Origin: Micromonospora humi
GTDB lineage: Bacteria; Actinomycetota; Actinomycetes; Mycobacteriales; Micromonosporaceae
DNA: 64,000 bases
Assembly (NCBI RefSeq): GCF_900090105.1
Contig: NZ_FMDM01000017.1
Location: 1-64,000 of the forward strand
Direction: 5' to 3'
Shown here in pieces: positions 9,681 to 17,917 of the stretch. Numbering within the stretch: the first letter of the stretch is position 1; each line of letters opens with the position of its first letter. Made by a program: the position numbers and the translations under genes. The notes beneath the pieces are model-generated. The model did no database searches, was not told the origin of the DNA, and saw only the letters and a list, made by a program, of their open reading frames with translations.

Positions 9681-10463
9681 TCAGATCCGGCGCAGCACCG
9701 CGACCACGCGGCCCATGATGGTGGCGTCGTCACCGGGGATCGGGTCGAAGGCCGGGTTCTGCGGCATCAGCCAGACGTGCCCGTCGCGGCGCCGGTAGGT
9801 CTTCACGGTCGCCTCGCCGTCGAGCATGGCCGCCACGATGTCGCCGACCTCGGCGTTGGGCTGCTGGCGCACGACGACCCAGTCGCCGTCGCAGATCGCC
9901 GCGTCGAGCATCGAGTCGCCCTTGACCTGGAGCATGAAGACCTCGCCCTCACCGACCAGCTCGCGGGGGAGCGGGAAGATGTCCTCCACGGCCTGTTCGG
10001 CGAGGATCGGGCCACCGGCGGCGATCCGGCCCAGCATCGGCACGTAGGCCGGGGCGGGGCGCTGCGCGCGGGCGGCCTCGTCGTCGACGTCGCTGGGGGC
10101 GCGGACGTCGACCGCGCGGGGCCGGTTCGGGTCGCGGCGCAGGAAACCCTTCTTCTCCAGCTCCTTGAGCTGGTAGGCGACGCTGGACGGGGAGACCAGG
10201 CCGACGGCCTCGCCGATCTCGCGGACGCTCGGCGGGTAGCCGTGGCGCTCGACCCAGGTGCGGATGAACTCCAGGATCCGGCGCTGCCGGGCGGTGAGGT
10301 CGACCGTCGCCGGGTCGGGGAAGCTGCTGACCACCGGGGTGACCGGGCGTACCGCGGGCTGGGCGGCCCGACTGCGCGCGGTGCGGGGGCGGCGGGACGC
10401 CGGCGGACCCGCCCCGTCGATCGGCTGCGGGTTCTTCTGCCGGCTGGCCCGGTCCTCGGTCAC
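9681..10463 (-). CDS. lexA: LexA SOS repressor
   Basis: Represses DNA-damage genes and inactivates itself by RecA-stimulated cleavage. The 260-residue protein has a poorly conserved N-terminal extension (1-50) and a winged-helix DNA-binding domain at about 52-120 (LTARQRRILEFI, YPPSVREIGEAVGL). The scissile Ala149-Gly150 lies in GRIAAGGP, and the catalytic dyad is Ser184 (KGDSML) and Lys221 (ATVKTY). The start is a GTG at 10463. Two LexA boxes lie 136-184 bp upstream, so autoregulation is expected. It is divergent from nrdR. Confidence 0.97.
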   Translation of the reverse strand: MTEDRASRQKNPQPIDGAGPPASRRPRTARSRAAQPAVRPVTPVVSSFPDPATVDLTARQRRILEFIRTWVERHGYPPSVREIGEAVGLVSPSSVAYQLKELEKKGFLRRDPNRPRAVDVRAPSDVDDEAARAQRPAPAYVPMLGRIAAGGPILAEQAVEDIFPLPRELVGEGEVFMLQVKGDSMLDAAICDGDWVVVRQQPNAEVGDIVAAMLDGEATVKTYRRRDGHVWLMPQNPAFDPIPGDDATIMGRVVAVLRRI

Positions 10464-10520
10464 GTCCGTCCTCCCTGGTCGGCGCTGGGTGCCTCGTCGG
10501 CTCGTGGTGCGTGTGGTCTG

Positions 10521-10549
10521 ACCGTATAGGTGAGATCAGCCATTTTCAA
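10521..10549 (-). promoter_or_regulatory. Candidate lexA promoter
   Basis: On the minus strand TTGAAA (10549-10544) and TACGGT (10526-10521) are separated by 17 bp, giving a leader of about 50 nt before the lexA GTG. The -10 is the same hexamer as in the nrdR promoter. The LexA boxes are 50 bp further upstream, so a second promoter between the boxes (minus-strand TACCAT at 10623-10618) is also possible. Confidence 0.5.
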
Positions 10550-10598
10550 ACATCTGTACGACGTCATGTCGGCGTGTCGCGGCGAAATCCTGGATATC

Positions 10599-10613
10599 CG
10601 AACAGGTGTTCTG
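10599..10613. promoter_or_regulatory. LexA (SOS) box 1
   Basis: CGAACAGGTGTTCTG matches the actinobacterial SOS palindrome CGAAC-N4-GTTCG at 9 of 10 fixed positions. It lies upstream of lexA. Confidence 0.8.
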
Positions 10614-10631
10614 ATAAATGGTACGTCCTGC

Positions 10632-10647
10632 TCGAACGGATGTTCCA
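10632..10647. promoter_or_regulatory. LexA (SOS) box 2
   Basis: TCGAACGGATGTTCCA is a second match to TCGAAC-N4-GTTCGA, 34 bp centre to centre from box 1. That is roughly three helical turns, so both boxes face nearly the same side. Confidence 0.8.
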
Positions 10648-10747
10648 TCCTGGCGCCCCGTGACCGGGCGCGGCGCCCGGGCGTTGGGCTCCTCGGTGAG
10701 GTTCTCGCCGACGTGATCCTGATGACGCGCCGGACACGCCGACCAAC

Positions 10748-10776
10748 TTGACCTCGCTAGGGGGACGGCATACGGT
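10748..10776 (+). promoter_or_regulatory. Promoter of nrdR-nrdJ
   Basis: TTGACC and TACGGT with a 17-bp spacer, a near-ideal principal-sigma promoter for an actinobacterium. The leader to the nrdR ATG is about 170 nt. Confidence 0.7.
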
Positions 10777-10779
10777 CAA

Positions 10780-10795
10780 CCCCTAGATGTAGTAG
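10780..10795. promoter_or_regulatory. Candidate NrdR box
   Basis: CCCCTAGATGTAGTAG resembles the 16-bp NrdR consensus acaCTATATATAGTgt (CTA-AT-TAGT core). It lies just 3' of the -10, where binding would block transcription. NrdR boxes normally occur in pairs about 31 bp apart, and I cannot see a convincing partner. Confidence 0.5.
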
Positions 10796-10950
10796 TCACA
10801 TGGGCGTAAGTTGCCTACAGGTTGGGTTCAACTACCGAACGCACTCCTGCACCACGCACGCGGCGACGGTCGTCGAAGGACGGCTCCGCCGGGTCGAAGC
10901 GTGCCCGGGAGTCGATCGGGGTGCCCGTGGTCGATGAAGGAGGTCGGGCG

Positions 10951-11451
10951 ATGCGGTGTCCGTACTGCCGGCACGCCGACTCCCGGGTGGTCGACTCGCG
11001 GGAGGCCGACGACGGCCAGCTCATCCGGCGGCGACGCTCCTGCCCGGAGTGCGGCAAGCGGTTCACCACCGTCGAGGAGGCGGTGCTCGCGGTGGTCAAG
11101 CGCAGCGGGGTGACCGAGCCGTTCAGCCGCACGAAGATCATCGGTGGGGTGCGCAAGGCGTGCCAGGGCCGGCCGGTCGACGACGACTCGATCGCGCTGC
11201 TGGCACAGAAGGTCGAGGAGACCGTACGCGCCAAGGGGGCGGCCGAGATCCCCAGCCACGACGTGGGGCTGGCGATCCTCGGTCCGCTGCGTGACCTCGA
11301 CGAAGTGGCCTACCTGCGGTTCGCCAGCGTCTACCGGTCGTTCGACTCGCTCGCCGACTTCGAGCAGGAGATCGAGACGCTGCGGGCCGCCGCGCGCGCC
11401 CGGGAGGGCGCCGGTGCCGGTGTCGCGGACGCCGCCGGCGCGATCAGCTGA
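10951..11451 (+). CDS. nrdR: Transcriptional repressor NrdR
   Basis: Senses ATP/dATP and represses ribonucleotide reductase genes. The 166-residue protein has a zinc ribbon with Cys3, Cys6, Cys31 and Cys34 (CPYC, CPEC) and an ATP-cone from about residue 49 (VKRSGVTEPFSRTKIIGGVRK). The ATG at 10951 follows GAAGGAGG by about 7 bp, which rules out the longer frame from 10822. The C-terminal tail is Ala/Gly-rich. It is followed directly by nrdJ, its expected target, in the same operon. Confidence 0.97.
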   Translation: MRCPYCRHADSRVVDSREADDGQLIRRRRSCPECGKRFTTVEEAVLAVVKRSGVTEPFSRTKIIGGVRKACQGRPVDDDSIALLAQKVEETVRAKGAAEIPSHDVGLAILGPLRDLDEVAYLRFASVYRSFDSLADFEQEIETLRAAARAREGAGAGVADAAGAIS

Positions 11452-11518
11452 CATTTCTGAATTTCTGACAGTGTGACCAGGCGCGGTGGGTGACCGTGCC
11501 GACGAGGGGGGCGAGGGC

Positions 11519-14383
11519 GTGACGACCAGCAAGTCACGGAACAAGGCCGGGGCGGGGCTGAAGATCGAGCGCGTCTGGACGACCGAGGGGGTGCATCCCT
11601 ACGACGAGGTCGCCTGGGAGCGCCGCGACGTCGTCATGACGAACTGGCGGGACGGCTCGATCAACTTCGAGCAGCGCGGGGTGGAGTTCCCCGAGTCCTG
11701 GTCGGTCAACGCGGCCAACATCGTGACCACGAAGTACTTCCGGGGCGCGGTGGGGACCCCGGAGCGGGAGTGGTCGCTCAAGCAGCTCATCGACCGGGTG
11801 GTCGACACCTACCGCACCGCCGGCGAGGAGTACGGCTACTTCGCCTCCCCGGCCGACGCCGAGGTGTTCGCGCACGAGCTGACCTGGATGCTGCTGCACC
11901 AGGTGTTCAGCTTCAACTCGCCGGTCTGGTTCAACGTCGGCACGCCGTCGCCGCAGCAGGTCAGCGCGTGCTTCATCCTGGCCGTCGACGACTCGATGGA
12001 CTCGATCCTCGACTGGTACAAGGAGGAGGGGCGGATCTTCCAGGGCGGCTCGGGCGCCGGGGTCAACCTCTCCCGCATCCGCTCCTCGAAGGAGCTGCTC
12101 TCCTCCGGTGGCACCGCGTCCGGCCCGGTCAGCTTCATGCGCGGCGCGGACGCCTCCGCCGGCACCATCAAGTCCGGTGGCGCCACCCGGCGCGCCGCCA
12201 AGATGGTCATCCTCGACGTGGACCACCCGGACATCGAGGAGTTCGTGGCGACCAAGGCGCGCGAGGAGGACAAGATCCGCGCGCTGCGGGACGCCGGATT
12301 CGACATGGACCTGGGCGGCGCCGACATCGTCAGCGTGCAGTACCAGAACGCCAACAACTCGGTCCGCGTCTCCGACGAGTTCATGACCGCGGTGGAGAAC
12401 GGCGGCGGCTTCGACCTGCGCGGCCGGCTCGACGGGCAGACCATCGAGACGATCGACGCCAAGAACCTGTTCCACACCATCTCCCAGGCCGCCTGGGAGT
12501 GCGCCGACCCGGGCCTGCAGTACGACGACACGATCAACGACTGGCACACCTGCCCGGAGACCGGGCGGATCACCGCGTCGAACCCGTGCTCGGAATACCT
12601 GCACCTGGACAACTCCTCGTGCAACCTGGCCTCGCTGAACCTGATGAAGTTCCTCCGCGCCGACGGTGGCTTCGAGGTGGAGAAGTTCGTCCGGTCGGTC
12701 GAGTTCGTCATCACCGCGATGGACATCTCGATCTGCTTCGCCGACTTCCCGACCGAGAAGATCGGCGAGACCACCCGCGCCTACCGGCAGCTCGGCATCG
12801 GGTACGCCAACCTGGGCGCCCTGCTGATGGCCTCCGGCCTGCCCTACGACTCGGAGCAGGGGCGGGAGGTGTCCGCCGCGATCACCTCGCTGATGACCGG
12901 CACCGCCTACCGCCGCTCCGCCGAGCTGGCCGGCATCGTCGGCCCGTACGACGGCTACGCCCGCAACGCCGAGCCGCACAAGCGGGTAATGCGCAAGCAC
13001 GCCGCCGCCAACGACAGCATCCGGCCGACCGGCACCGTGGCCACCGCCGTCCAGCGCGAGGCGACCAAGCAGTGGACGCTCGGCAACAAGCTCGGTGACA
13101 AGTTCGGCTGGCGCAATTCGCAGGCCAGCGTGCTCGCCCCGACCGGCACCATCGGCCTGATGATGGACTGCGACACCACCGGCGTCGAGCCGGACCTGGC
13201 GCTGGTGAAGTTCAAGAAGCTGGTCGGCGGCGGCTCGATGCAGATCGTCAACCAGACCGTGCCGCGCGCCCTGCGCAGCCTCGGCTACCCCGAGGAGCAG
13301 GTCGAGGCGATCGTCGAGCACATCGCCGACCACGGCCACGTGGTGGACGCCCCCGGCCTGAAGCCGGAGCACTACCCGGTCTTCGACTGCGCCATGGGCG
13401 AGCGGTCCATCGCGCCGATGGGCCACGTCCGGATGATGGCGGCGGTCCAGCCGTTCATCTCCGGCGCCATCTCCAAGACGGTCAACATGCCGGAGCAGGC
13501 CACCGTCGCCGACGTCGAGAAGATCTACTTCGAGGGCTGGAAGCTCGGCCTGAAGGCGCTGGCGATCTACCGCGACAACTGCAAGGTGGGCCAGCCGCTG
13601 TCGGTGGCCAAGCCGAACAAGGGCGCCGCCGAGACGCAGGCCCCGGCCGGCGAGGTCGAGAAGGTCGTGGAGAAGGTCGTCGAGTACCGCCCGGTGCGCA
13701 AGCGGCTGCCGAAGAAGCGCCCGTCGCAGACGGTCTCCTTCTCGGTCGGTGGCGCCGAGGGCTACCTCACCGCCTCGTCCTACCCGGACGACGGCCTCGG
13801 CGAGGTCTTCCTGAAGATGTCGAAGCAGGGCTCGACCCTGGCCGGCGTGATGGACGCCTTCTCGGTGGCCATCTCCATCGGTCTCCAGTACGGCGTCCCG
13901 CTGGAGACGTACGTCAGCAAGTTCACCAACATGCGCTTCGAGCCGGCCGGCATGACCGACGACCCGGACGTGCGGATGGCCGCCTCGGTGATGGACTACA
14001 TCTTCCGTCGCCTGGCGCTGGACTTCCTGCCGTACGAGCGCCGCGCGGAGCTGGGCATCTTCACCGCCAAGGAGCGGGCCGCCCAGCTCCGGGCCGAGGC
14101 GGAGGCGGAGGCGAGCGGTGCGGACCTCACCGCGATGGCCGCCTCCGCCCCGGTCGAGGCGCCCGAGCCGAAGACCGGCCCGGTGGCCCAGCCGGCGCAG
14201 GAGATGGCCGACGTCGCCGCCGCCAAGCCCGCGCCGTCGGTGGGCTCCAGCACGGAACTGCTGGAGGCCGTGATCGGCAAGGCCGCCGACGCGCCGCTCT
14301 GCTTCACCTGCGGCACCAAGATGCGGCCGGCCGGCAGCTGCTACGTCTGCGAGGGCTGCGGCTCCACCAGCGGCTGCAGCTGA
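11519..14383 (+). CDS. nrdJ: Vitamin B12-dependent (class II) ribonucleotide reductase
   Basis: Reduces ribonucleotides to deoxyribonucleotides using adenosylcobalamin to start the radical reaction. It has 954 residues. FNSPVWFNVG, FQGGSGAGVNLSRIR, NPCSEYLHLDNSSCNLASLN (finger-loop region) and LAPTGTIGLMMDCDT are all typical of the NrdJ family. The C-terminal tail holds the redox cysteines and a zinc-ribbon-like CFTCG...CYVCEGCG. An Ala/Glu-rich linker (about 855-920) precedes it. The start is a GTG at 11519 with GAGGGGGGCGAGG upstream. It is co-transcribed with nrdR, and no class I enzyme lies nearby. Confidence 0.96.
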   Translation: MTTSKSRNKAGAGLKIERVWTTEGVHPYDEVAWERRDVVMTNWRDGSINFEQRGVEFPESWSVNAANIVTTKYFRGAVGTPEREWSLKQLIDRVVDTYRTAGEEYGYFASPADAEVFAHELTWMLLHQVFSFNSPVWFNVGTPSPQQVSACFILAVDDSMDSILDWYKEEGRIFQGGSGAGVNLSRIRSSKELLSSGGTASGPVSFMRGADASAGTIKSGGATRRAAKMVILDVDHPDIEEFVATKAREEDKIRALRDAGFDMDLGGADIVSVQYQNANNSVRVSDEFMTAVENGGGFDLRGRLDGQTIETIDAKNLFHTISQAAWECADPGLQYDDTINDWHTCPETGRITASNPCSEYLHLDNSSCNLASLNLMKFLRADGGFEVEKFVRSVEFVITAMDISICFADFPTEKIGETTRAYRQLGIGYANLGALLMASGLPYDSEQGREVSAAITSLMTGTAYRRSAELAGIVGPYDGYARNAEPHKRVMRKHAAANDSIRPTGTVATAVQREATKQWTLGNKLGDKFGWRNSQASVLAPTGTIGLMMDCDTTGVEPDLALVKFKKLVGGGSMQIVNQTVPRALRSLGYPEEQVEAIVEHIADHGHVVDAPGLKPEHYPVFDCAMGERSIAPMGHVRMMAAVQPFISGAISKTVNMPEQATVADVEKIYFEGWKLGLKALAIYRDNCKVGQPLSVAKPNKGAAETQAPAGEVEKVVEKVVEYRPVRKRLPKKRPSQTVSFSVGGAEGYLTASSYPDDGLGEVFLKMSKQGSTLAGVMDAFSVAISIGLQYGVPLETYVSKFTNMRFEPAGMTDDPDVRMAASVMDYIFRRLALDFLPYERRAELGIFTAKERAAQLRAEAEAEASGADLTAMAASAPVEAPEPKTGPVAQPAQEMADVAAAKPAPSVGSSTELLEAVIGKAADAPLCFTCGTKMRPAGSCYVCEGCGSTSGCS

Positions 14384-14401
14384 CCCGTTCCACCGCACGT
14401 C

Positions 14402-14438
14402 CCGCGAGCGCGGCAGGGCTTTCCTGCCGCGCTCGCGG
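14402..14438 (+). terminator. Terminator of nrdR-nrdJ
   Basis: A perfect 16-bp stem, CCGCGAGCGCGGCAGG and its complement, with a GCTTT loop, begins 18 bp after the nrdJ stop and is followed by CATTT. Confidence 0.88.
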
Positions 14439-14570
14439 CATTTCATGATCCACGCCACCTCGGGGATCCGGCGGCATCCACCCGTCCCCGAACCGGCCAC
14501 TTCCCCGAACCGGCGGCGAAGCCGCCGTCCGGGTCGGCGACGGCCGGCCGGGAGCTGCCATGCTCGGGCG

Positions 14571-15506
14571 ATGAGCACCGCCGACACCTATCAGGCGTTC
14601 GCCGACCGCGAGGCGCGCGACGTCTCCCCGACGTACCACCGGTTGTCGCGGGCCGTGGCGCGCGACCCGGAGCTGCTCGCGTTGCTGGACACGCTCCCCG
14701 AGGCCAAGCGCCAGCCGAACCTGCTGTTCGGCGTGGTCCGGCTGCGCGGCGGCCCGGTGGCCGACCCGGCGGCGTTCCGCGACCACGTGCTGGCGCACTG
14801 GCCGGACATCGCGGCGCAGATGCGGGTCCGCGCGACGCAGACCAACGAGGCCGGGCGCTGCGCGGTGCTGCTGCCGGTGCTCGCCGCGTTGCCGCAGCCG
14901 CTGGCGTTGCTGGAGGTCGGCGCGTCCGCCGGCCTGTGCCTCTACCCCGACCGGTTCGGCTACCGCTACGGCGACCGGCGGGTCGGCGACGGCGAGCCGG
15001 TGCTCGACTGCGCGCTCGCCGGCACCGCCCCGCCGGACCGGCGGCCGGAGGTGGTCTGGCGGGCCGGGTTGGACGTGCACCCGCTCGACGTCACCGACCC
15101 GGCGGACCTGGCCTGGCTGGACGCGCTGATCTGGCCGGAGCACACGCACCGCCGGGACCGGCTGCGCGCCGCCGCGGCGGTCGCGGCGGCCGACCCGCCG
15201 CTGCTGGTCCGCGGCGACCTGGTCGACGACCTGCCGGCGCTCGCGGCGCGGGCGCCGGCCGGCGCGACGCTCGTGGTGTTCCACAGCTCGGTGCTCTACC
15301 AGGTGCCGGCCGCCCGTCGGGCGGCCTTCACCGCGCTGGTACGCACGCTGCCCGGGCACTGGCTCGCCAACGAGGACCCGGCCGTGCTGCCGCACGCGGC
15401 GATGCCCGCTCCACCGGACGGCGGTTTCCACAACGTGCTCGCGCTCGACGGCCGGCCGCTCGCCTGGACCCGGGGTCACGGTCAGGCGGCCACCTGGTTC
15501 GGCTGA
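14571..15506 (+). CDS. DUF2332 family protein
   Basis: A 311-residue protein of the actinobacterial DUF2332 family. Visible family traits are the N-terminal YQAFADREARDVSPTYHRLS, the central LLEVGASAGLCLYPDRFGYRYG, which resembles a methyltransferase glycine loop, and the C-terminal FHNVLALDGRPLAWTRGHG. A SAM-dependent activity is conceivable but not established. The start is the ATG at 14571 (MSTADTYQAF). It is a single gene between the nrdJ terminator and a convergent lipoprotein gene. Confidence 0.87.
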   Translation: MSTADTYQAFADREARDVSPTYHRLSRAVARDPELLALLDTLPEAKRQPNLLFGVVRLRGGPVADPAAFRDHVLAHWPDIAAQMRVRATQTNEAGRCAVLLPVLAALPQPLALLEVGASAGLCLYPDRFGYRYGDRRVGDGEPVLDCALAGTAPPDRRPEVVWRAGLDVHPLDVTDPADLAWLDALIWPEHTHRRDRLRAAAAVAAADPPLLVRGDLVDDLPALAARAPAGATLVVFHSSVLYQVPAARRAAFTALVRTLPGHWLANEDPAVLPHAAMPAPPDGGFHNVLALDGRPLAWTRGHGQAATWFG

Positions 15507-15510
15507 CGGG

Positions 15511-16044
15511 CTACTCGGGCAGCGAGTCGACCGCCGAGGCGAGGACCCCGCGCAGGTCGGCCTCCGCGCCGGCCGGCAGCTTCTCCGGCTTGACCACCTG
15601 GTACGCGACGCGTACCTCGTAGTGCTCGCCACGCCAGGCATAGCCGTCGAACCGGGTCTCGCCGCCGTCCCACGGCGTCACCGCCACGCAGGAGCTGTCA
15701 CCCGGTCCCTCGCCGGTCGGGTCGGTGGCGATCCGGGAGCACCGGTCCCGCCGCCATGTCTCGTCGTACATGCCGTCGGCGTCGACGGCCACGGTGACGG
15801 CGAGGTCGCCACGCATCGAGGTGCCGCTGGTCAGGTCGACAGCGCACTCCCGGGTGCCGCTGCGGTCACCGAGGTTCGCCGAGGCGCTGGGCCGCGCGCC
15901 GGGCGCGAGCCGGGTCAGCAGGTCGGCCGGGAGCAGCGCGCAGGGGTCGCGAAGCTCGTCCGGCGGGGCTGTGTCGTCGGCGGCGCAACCGGCGGTGGCC
16001 AGGAGCGCACCGGTGACCACGAGTATTGCGGCCGATCTCGTCAT
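15511..16044 (-). CDS. Putative lipoprotein of unknown function
   Basis: 177 residues starting MTRSAAILVVTGALLATAGC. The short basic N-terminus, hydrophobic stretch and Cys20 look like a lipoprotein signal, although the residue at -3 is not the usual Leu. The mature part has the DPCALLPADLL pattern with a Cys pair typical of small DUF3558-like actinobacterial lipoproteins. The ATG at 16044 has AAGGAGGACAG in front of it, so the longer frame is rejected. Its stop is only 4 bp from the DUF2332 stop, and they are convergent. Confidence 0.8.
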   Translation of the reverse strand: MTRSAAILVVTGALLATAGCAADDTAPPDELRDPCALLPADLLTRLAPGARPSASANLGDRSGTRECAVDLTSGTSMRGDLAVTVAVDADGMYDETWRRDRCSRIATDPTGEGPGDSSCVAVTPWDGGETRFDGYAWRGEHYEVRVAYQVVKPEKLPAGAEADLRGVLASAVDSLPE

Positions 16045-16141
16045 CTGTCCTCCTTGGACGGTCGCGGGGGACCGTAGCAGCGCCGTGCTACCCGCAGATT
16101 TCGCGGTCGCCACCTGTCCACATCCCGACCCGCAGCCCGGT

Positions 16142-16196
16142 GATCATGAAGTTGACGGTGCGACACGCCGTCCCGCGCACCGCCAACTTCATGATC
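16142..16196. repeat. Inverted repeat of the GATCATGAAGTTGGC family, copy 1
   Basis: 21-bp arms at 16142-16162 and 16176-16196 match at 20 of 21 positions around a 13-nt loop. The element contains GCGACACGCC at 16160-16169. It lies between the divergent lipoprotein and methyltransferase genes, and the Shine-Dalgarno-like AGGAGG of the latter starts at its right edge. Copy 2 is at 55735-55796. Confidence 0.85.
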
Positions 16197-16215
16197 GACG
16201 AGGAGGCCGGGGTGG

Positions 16216-16875
16216 GTGAGTAGGGTCGGAGAGGTGAGTGGACCGGGCTGGCTCAGCGAGATCCGCGACGCCTACGACACCGTCGCCGAGAGCTACGCGC
16301 GGGTGCTGCCGGACGTGGTGGAGCCGCCGCTGGACCGGGCCGTGCTGGCCGCGTTCGCCGAGACGGTCGGGCCGGGCCGGCCGGTGCTGGAGGTCGGGTG
16401 CGGCACCGGCCGGGTCGCCGCCCACCTGCACCGCCTCGGCCTCGACGTGTCCGGCGTCGACCTGTCGCCCGGGATGGTGGCGGTGGCCCGCCGGGTCCAC
16501 CCGCAACTGCGCTTCGACGTCGGTTCGATGACGGAGCTGACCGCGCCGGACGCGTCGCTCGCCGGGCTGTTGTCCTGGTATTCGATCATTCACCTGCCGC
16601 CGGAGCTGCTGCCCGGGGTGTTCGCCGGCTTCCAGCGGGTGCTCGCTCCCGGCGGTCACCTGCTGCTCGCCGTCAAGGTCGGCGACCGGCTCGACCGGCG
16701 GGAGCAGGCCTACGGCCACCCGGTCGGGTTCGACGTGCACTGGCTGCCGCCGGAGCGGCTGGCCGCCCAGCTCACCGCCGCCGGGTTCACGGTGACGGCC
16801 ACGCTGGTCCGCGAGCCGGTGGGCGCCGAACGCCAGCCGCAGGCATTCCTGCTCGCCGAGCGGGCCGACCAATGA
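16216..16875 (+). CDS. Class I SAM-dependent methyltransferase
   Basis: A 219-residue small-molecule-type methyltransferase. Motif I is VLEVGCGTGRVAAHLHRLG, followed by VDLSPGMVAVARR and the post-I acidic region. The substrate is not predictable. The start is taken as the GTG at 16216, 9 bp after AGGAGG; a GTG at 16234 directly after GGAGAG is the alternative. Its stop overlaps the asparaginase start (ATGA), so the two are translationally coupled. Confidence 0.88.
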   Translation: MSRVGEVSGPGWLSEIRDAYDTVAESYARVLPDVVEPPLDRAVLAAFAETVGPGRPVLEVGCGTGRVAAHLHRLGLDVSGVDLSPGMVAVARRVHPQLRFDVGSMTELTAPDASLAGLLSWYSIIHLPPELLPGVFAGFQRVLAPGGHLLLAVKVGDRLDRREQAYGHPVGFDVHWLPPERLAAQLTAAGFTVTATLVREPVGAERQPQAFLLAERADQ

Positions 16876-17849
16876 GCATCGCCCTGTTCACCCTCGGCGG
16901 AACCATCGCGATGGCCGGCGCCGGCGCCGGGGGAGTGGTCACCCGGCTCACCGGCGCCGACCTCACCGCCGCCGTACCCGGTCTCGCCGACATACCGCTC
17001 GACGTGCGCGACGTCGAGGCGGTGCCCAGCGCCGCGCTCGCGTACCGGCAGATCCTCGACCTGGTGGACGCGGCGGCCGCGGCGGTCGACGGCGGGGCGA
17101 CCGGCGTGGTGGTCACCCAGGGCACCGACACGCTGGAGGAAACCGCGTGGCTGGCCGACCTGGTGTGGCCGCACGCGGCGCCGCTGGTCTTCACCGGCGC
17201 GATGCGCAACCCGACGCTGGCCGGCCCGGACGGGCCGGCGAACCTGCTCGCGGCGGCCCGGGTCGCGGCCGCGCCGGCCGCCCGCGACCTCGGCGTCCTC
17301 GCCGTGCTCAACGACGAGATCCACGCCGCGCGGTTCGTCCGCAAGACGCACAGCACGAGTACGGCCACGTTCGCCTCGCCCAACGCCGGGCCGCTCGGGC
17401 ACGTGATCGAGGGACGGGTACGGGTGCTGGCCCGGCCGCCACGGCGCGCGCCGCTGCCCGCGGTGGACCGGGACCGGCTGGCCGCCACCCGGGTGGCGCT
17501 GCACACGGTCACCCTCGACGACGACGTGTCCCTGCTCGACGCGGTGGCCGCCGGTCGGGACGGGCTGGTGGTGGCCGGGTTCGGGGTGGGGCACGTGCCG
17601 CCGTCGTTCGCCCCGGCGCTGGGCGCGCTGGCCGGACGGATGCCGGTGGTGCTCACGTCGCGGACCGGGGCCGGGTCGGTGCTGCGGGACACCTACGGCG
17701 CGGTCGGCTCGGAGCGGGACCTGCGGCGGCGTGGGCTGGTCGACGGCGGGTTGCTCGACCCGTACAAGGCGAAGGTGCTGCTGCGGGTGCTGCTCGCCGT
17801 CGGCGCCGACCGCGCGGCGATCGGCGAGGCCTTCGGGCGGCGCGGTTGA
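16872..17849 (+). CDS. L-asparaginase
   Basis: Hydrolyses asparagine to aspartate and ammonia. The 325-residue protein has both asparaginase signatures: TLGGTIA with the catalytic Thr near residue 11, and VVTQGTDTLEETA carrying the second Thr-Asp pair. It lacks a signal peptide, so it is probably cytoplasmic (type I-like). It overlaps the upstream methyltransferase by 4 bp and ends 5 bp before a 54-bp repeat element. Confidence 0.92.
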   Translation: MSIALFTLGGTIAMAGAGAGGVVTRLTGADLTAAVPGLADIPLDVRDVEAVPSAALAYRQILDLVDAAAAAVDGGATGVVVTQGTDTLEETAWLADLVWPHAAPLVFTGAMRNPTLAGPDGPANLLAAARVAAAPAARDLGVLAVLNDEIHAARFVRKTHSTSTATFASPNAGPLGHVIEGRVRVLARPPRRAPLPAVDRDRLAATRVALHTVTLDDDVSLLDAVAAGRDGLVVAGFGVGHVPPSFAPALGALAGRMPVVLTSRTGAGSVLRDTYGAVGSERDLRRRGLVDGGLLDPYKAKVLLRVLLAVGADRAAIGEAFGRRG

Positions 17850-17854
17850 GAGGT

Positions 17855-17908
17855 GTTAAAAGGGGCCCCCGCCTATGCGGAAAACGTTAAGAAGGGGCCC
17901 CTCCTTAC
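17855..17908 (-). repeat. 54-bp GGGGCCCC repeat, copy 1 (reverse orientation)
   Basis: On the minus strand this reads GTAAGGAGGGGCCCC, then a variable centre, then AGGCGGGGGCCCCTTTTAAC. It has the same length and ends as copies 2 (24233-24286) and 3 (37892-37945). The two GGGGCCCC blocks can fold into hairpins. It lies in the 68-bp spacer between the asparaginase and DUF5522 genes. Confidence 0.88.
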
Positions 17909-17917
17909 ACTTCAGCG

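Larger units (their letters stand above)
10464..10950. other. Divergent regulatory region lexA / nrdR-nrdJ
   Basis: 487 bp without a gene. It contains a candidate lexA promoter (10521-10549), GCGACACGCC on the minus strand (10571-10580), two LexA boxes (10599-10613, 10632-10647), a strong nrdR promoter (10748-10776) and a candidate NrdR box (10780-10795). The frame open from 10822 into nrdR is GC-rich leader and has no ribosome binding site. Confidence 0.7.

Noticed and set aside
10777..10950. Cobalamin riboswitch in front of the B12-dependent reductase operon
   Set aside because: The 170-nt leader shows no B12-box-like conserved sequence. Control by NrdR is the better explanation.
10822..10950. 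Longer NrdR starting at 10822
   Set aside because: Adds 43 residues before the zinc ribbon, which is absent from NrdR proteins; GAAGGAGG precedes the ATG at 10951.
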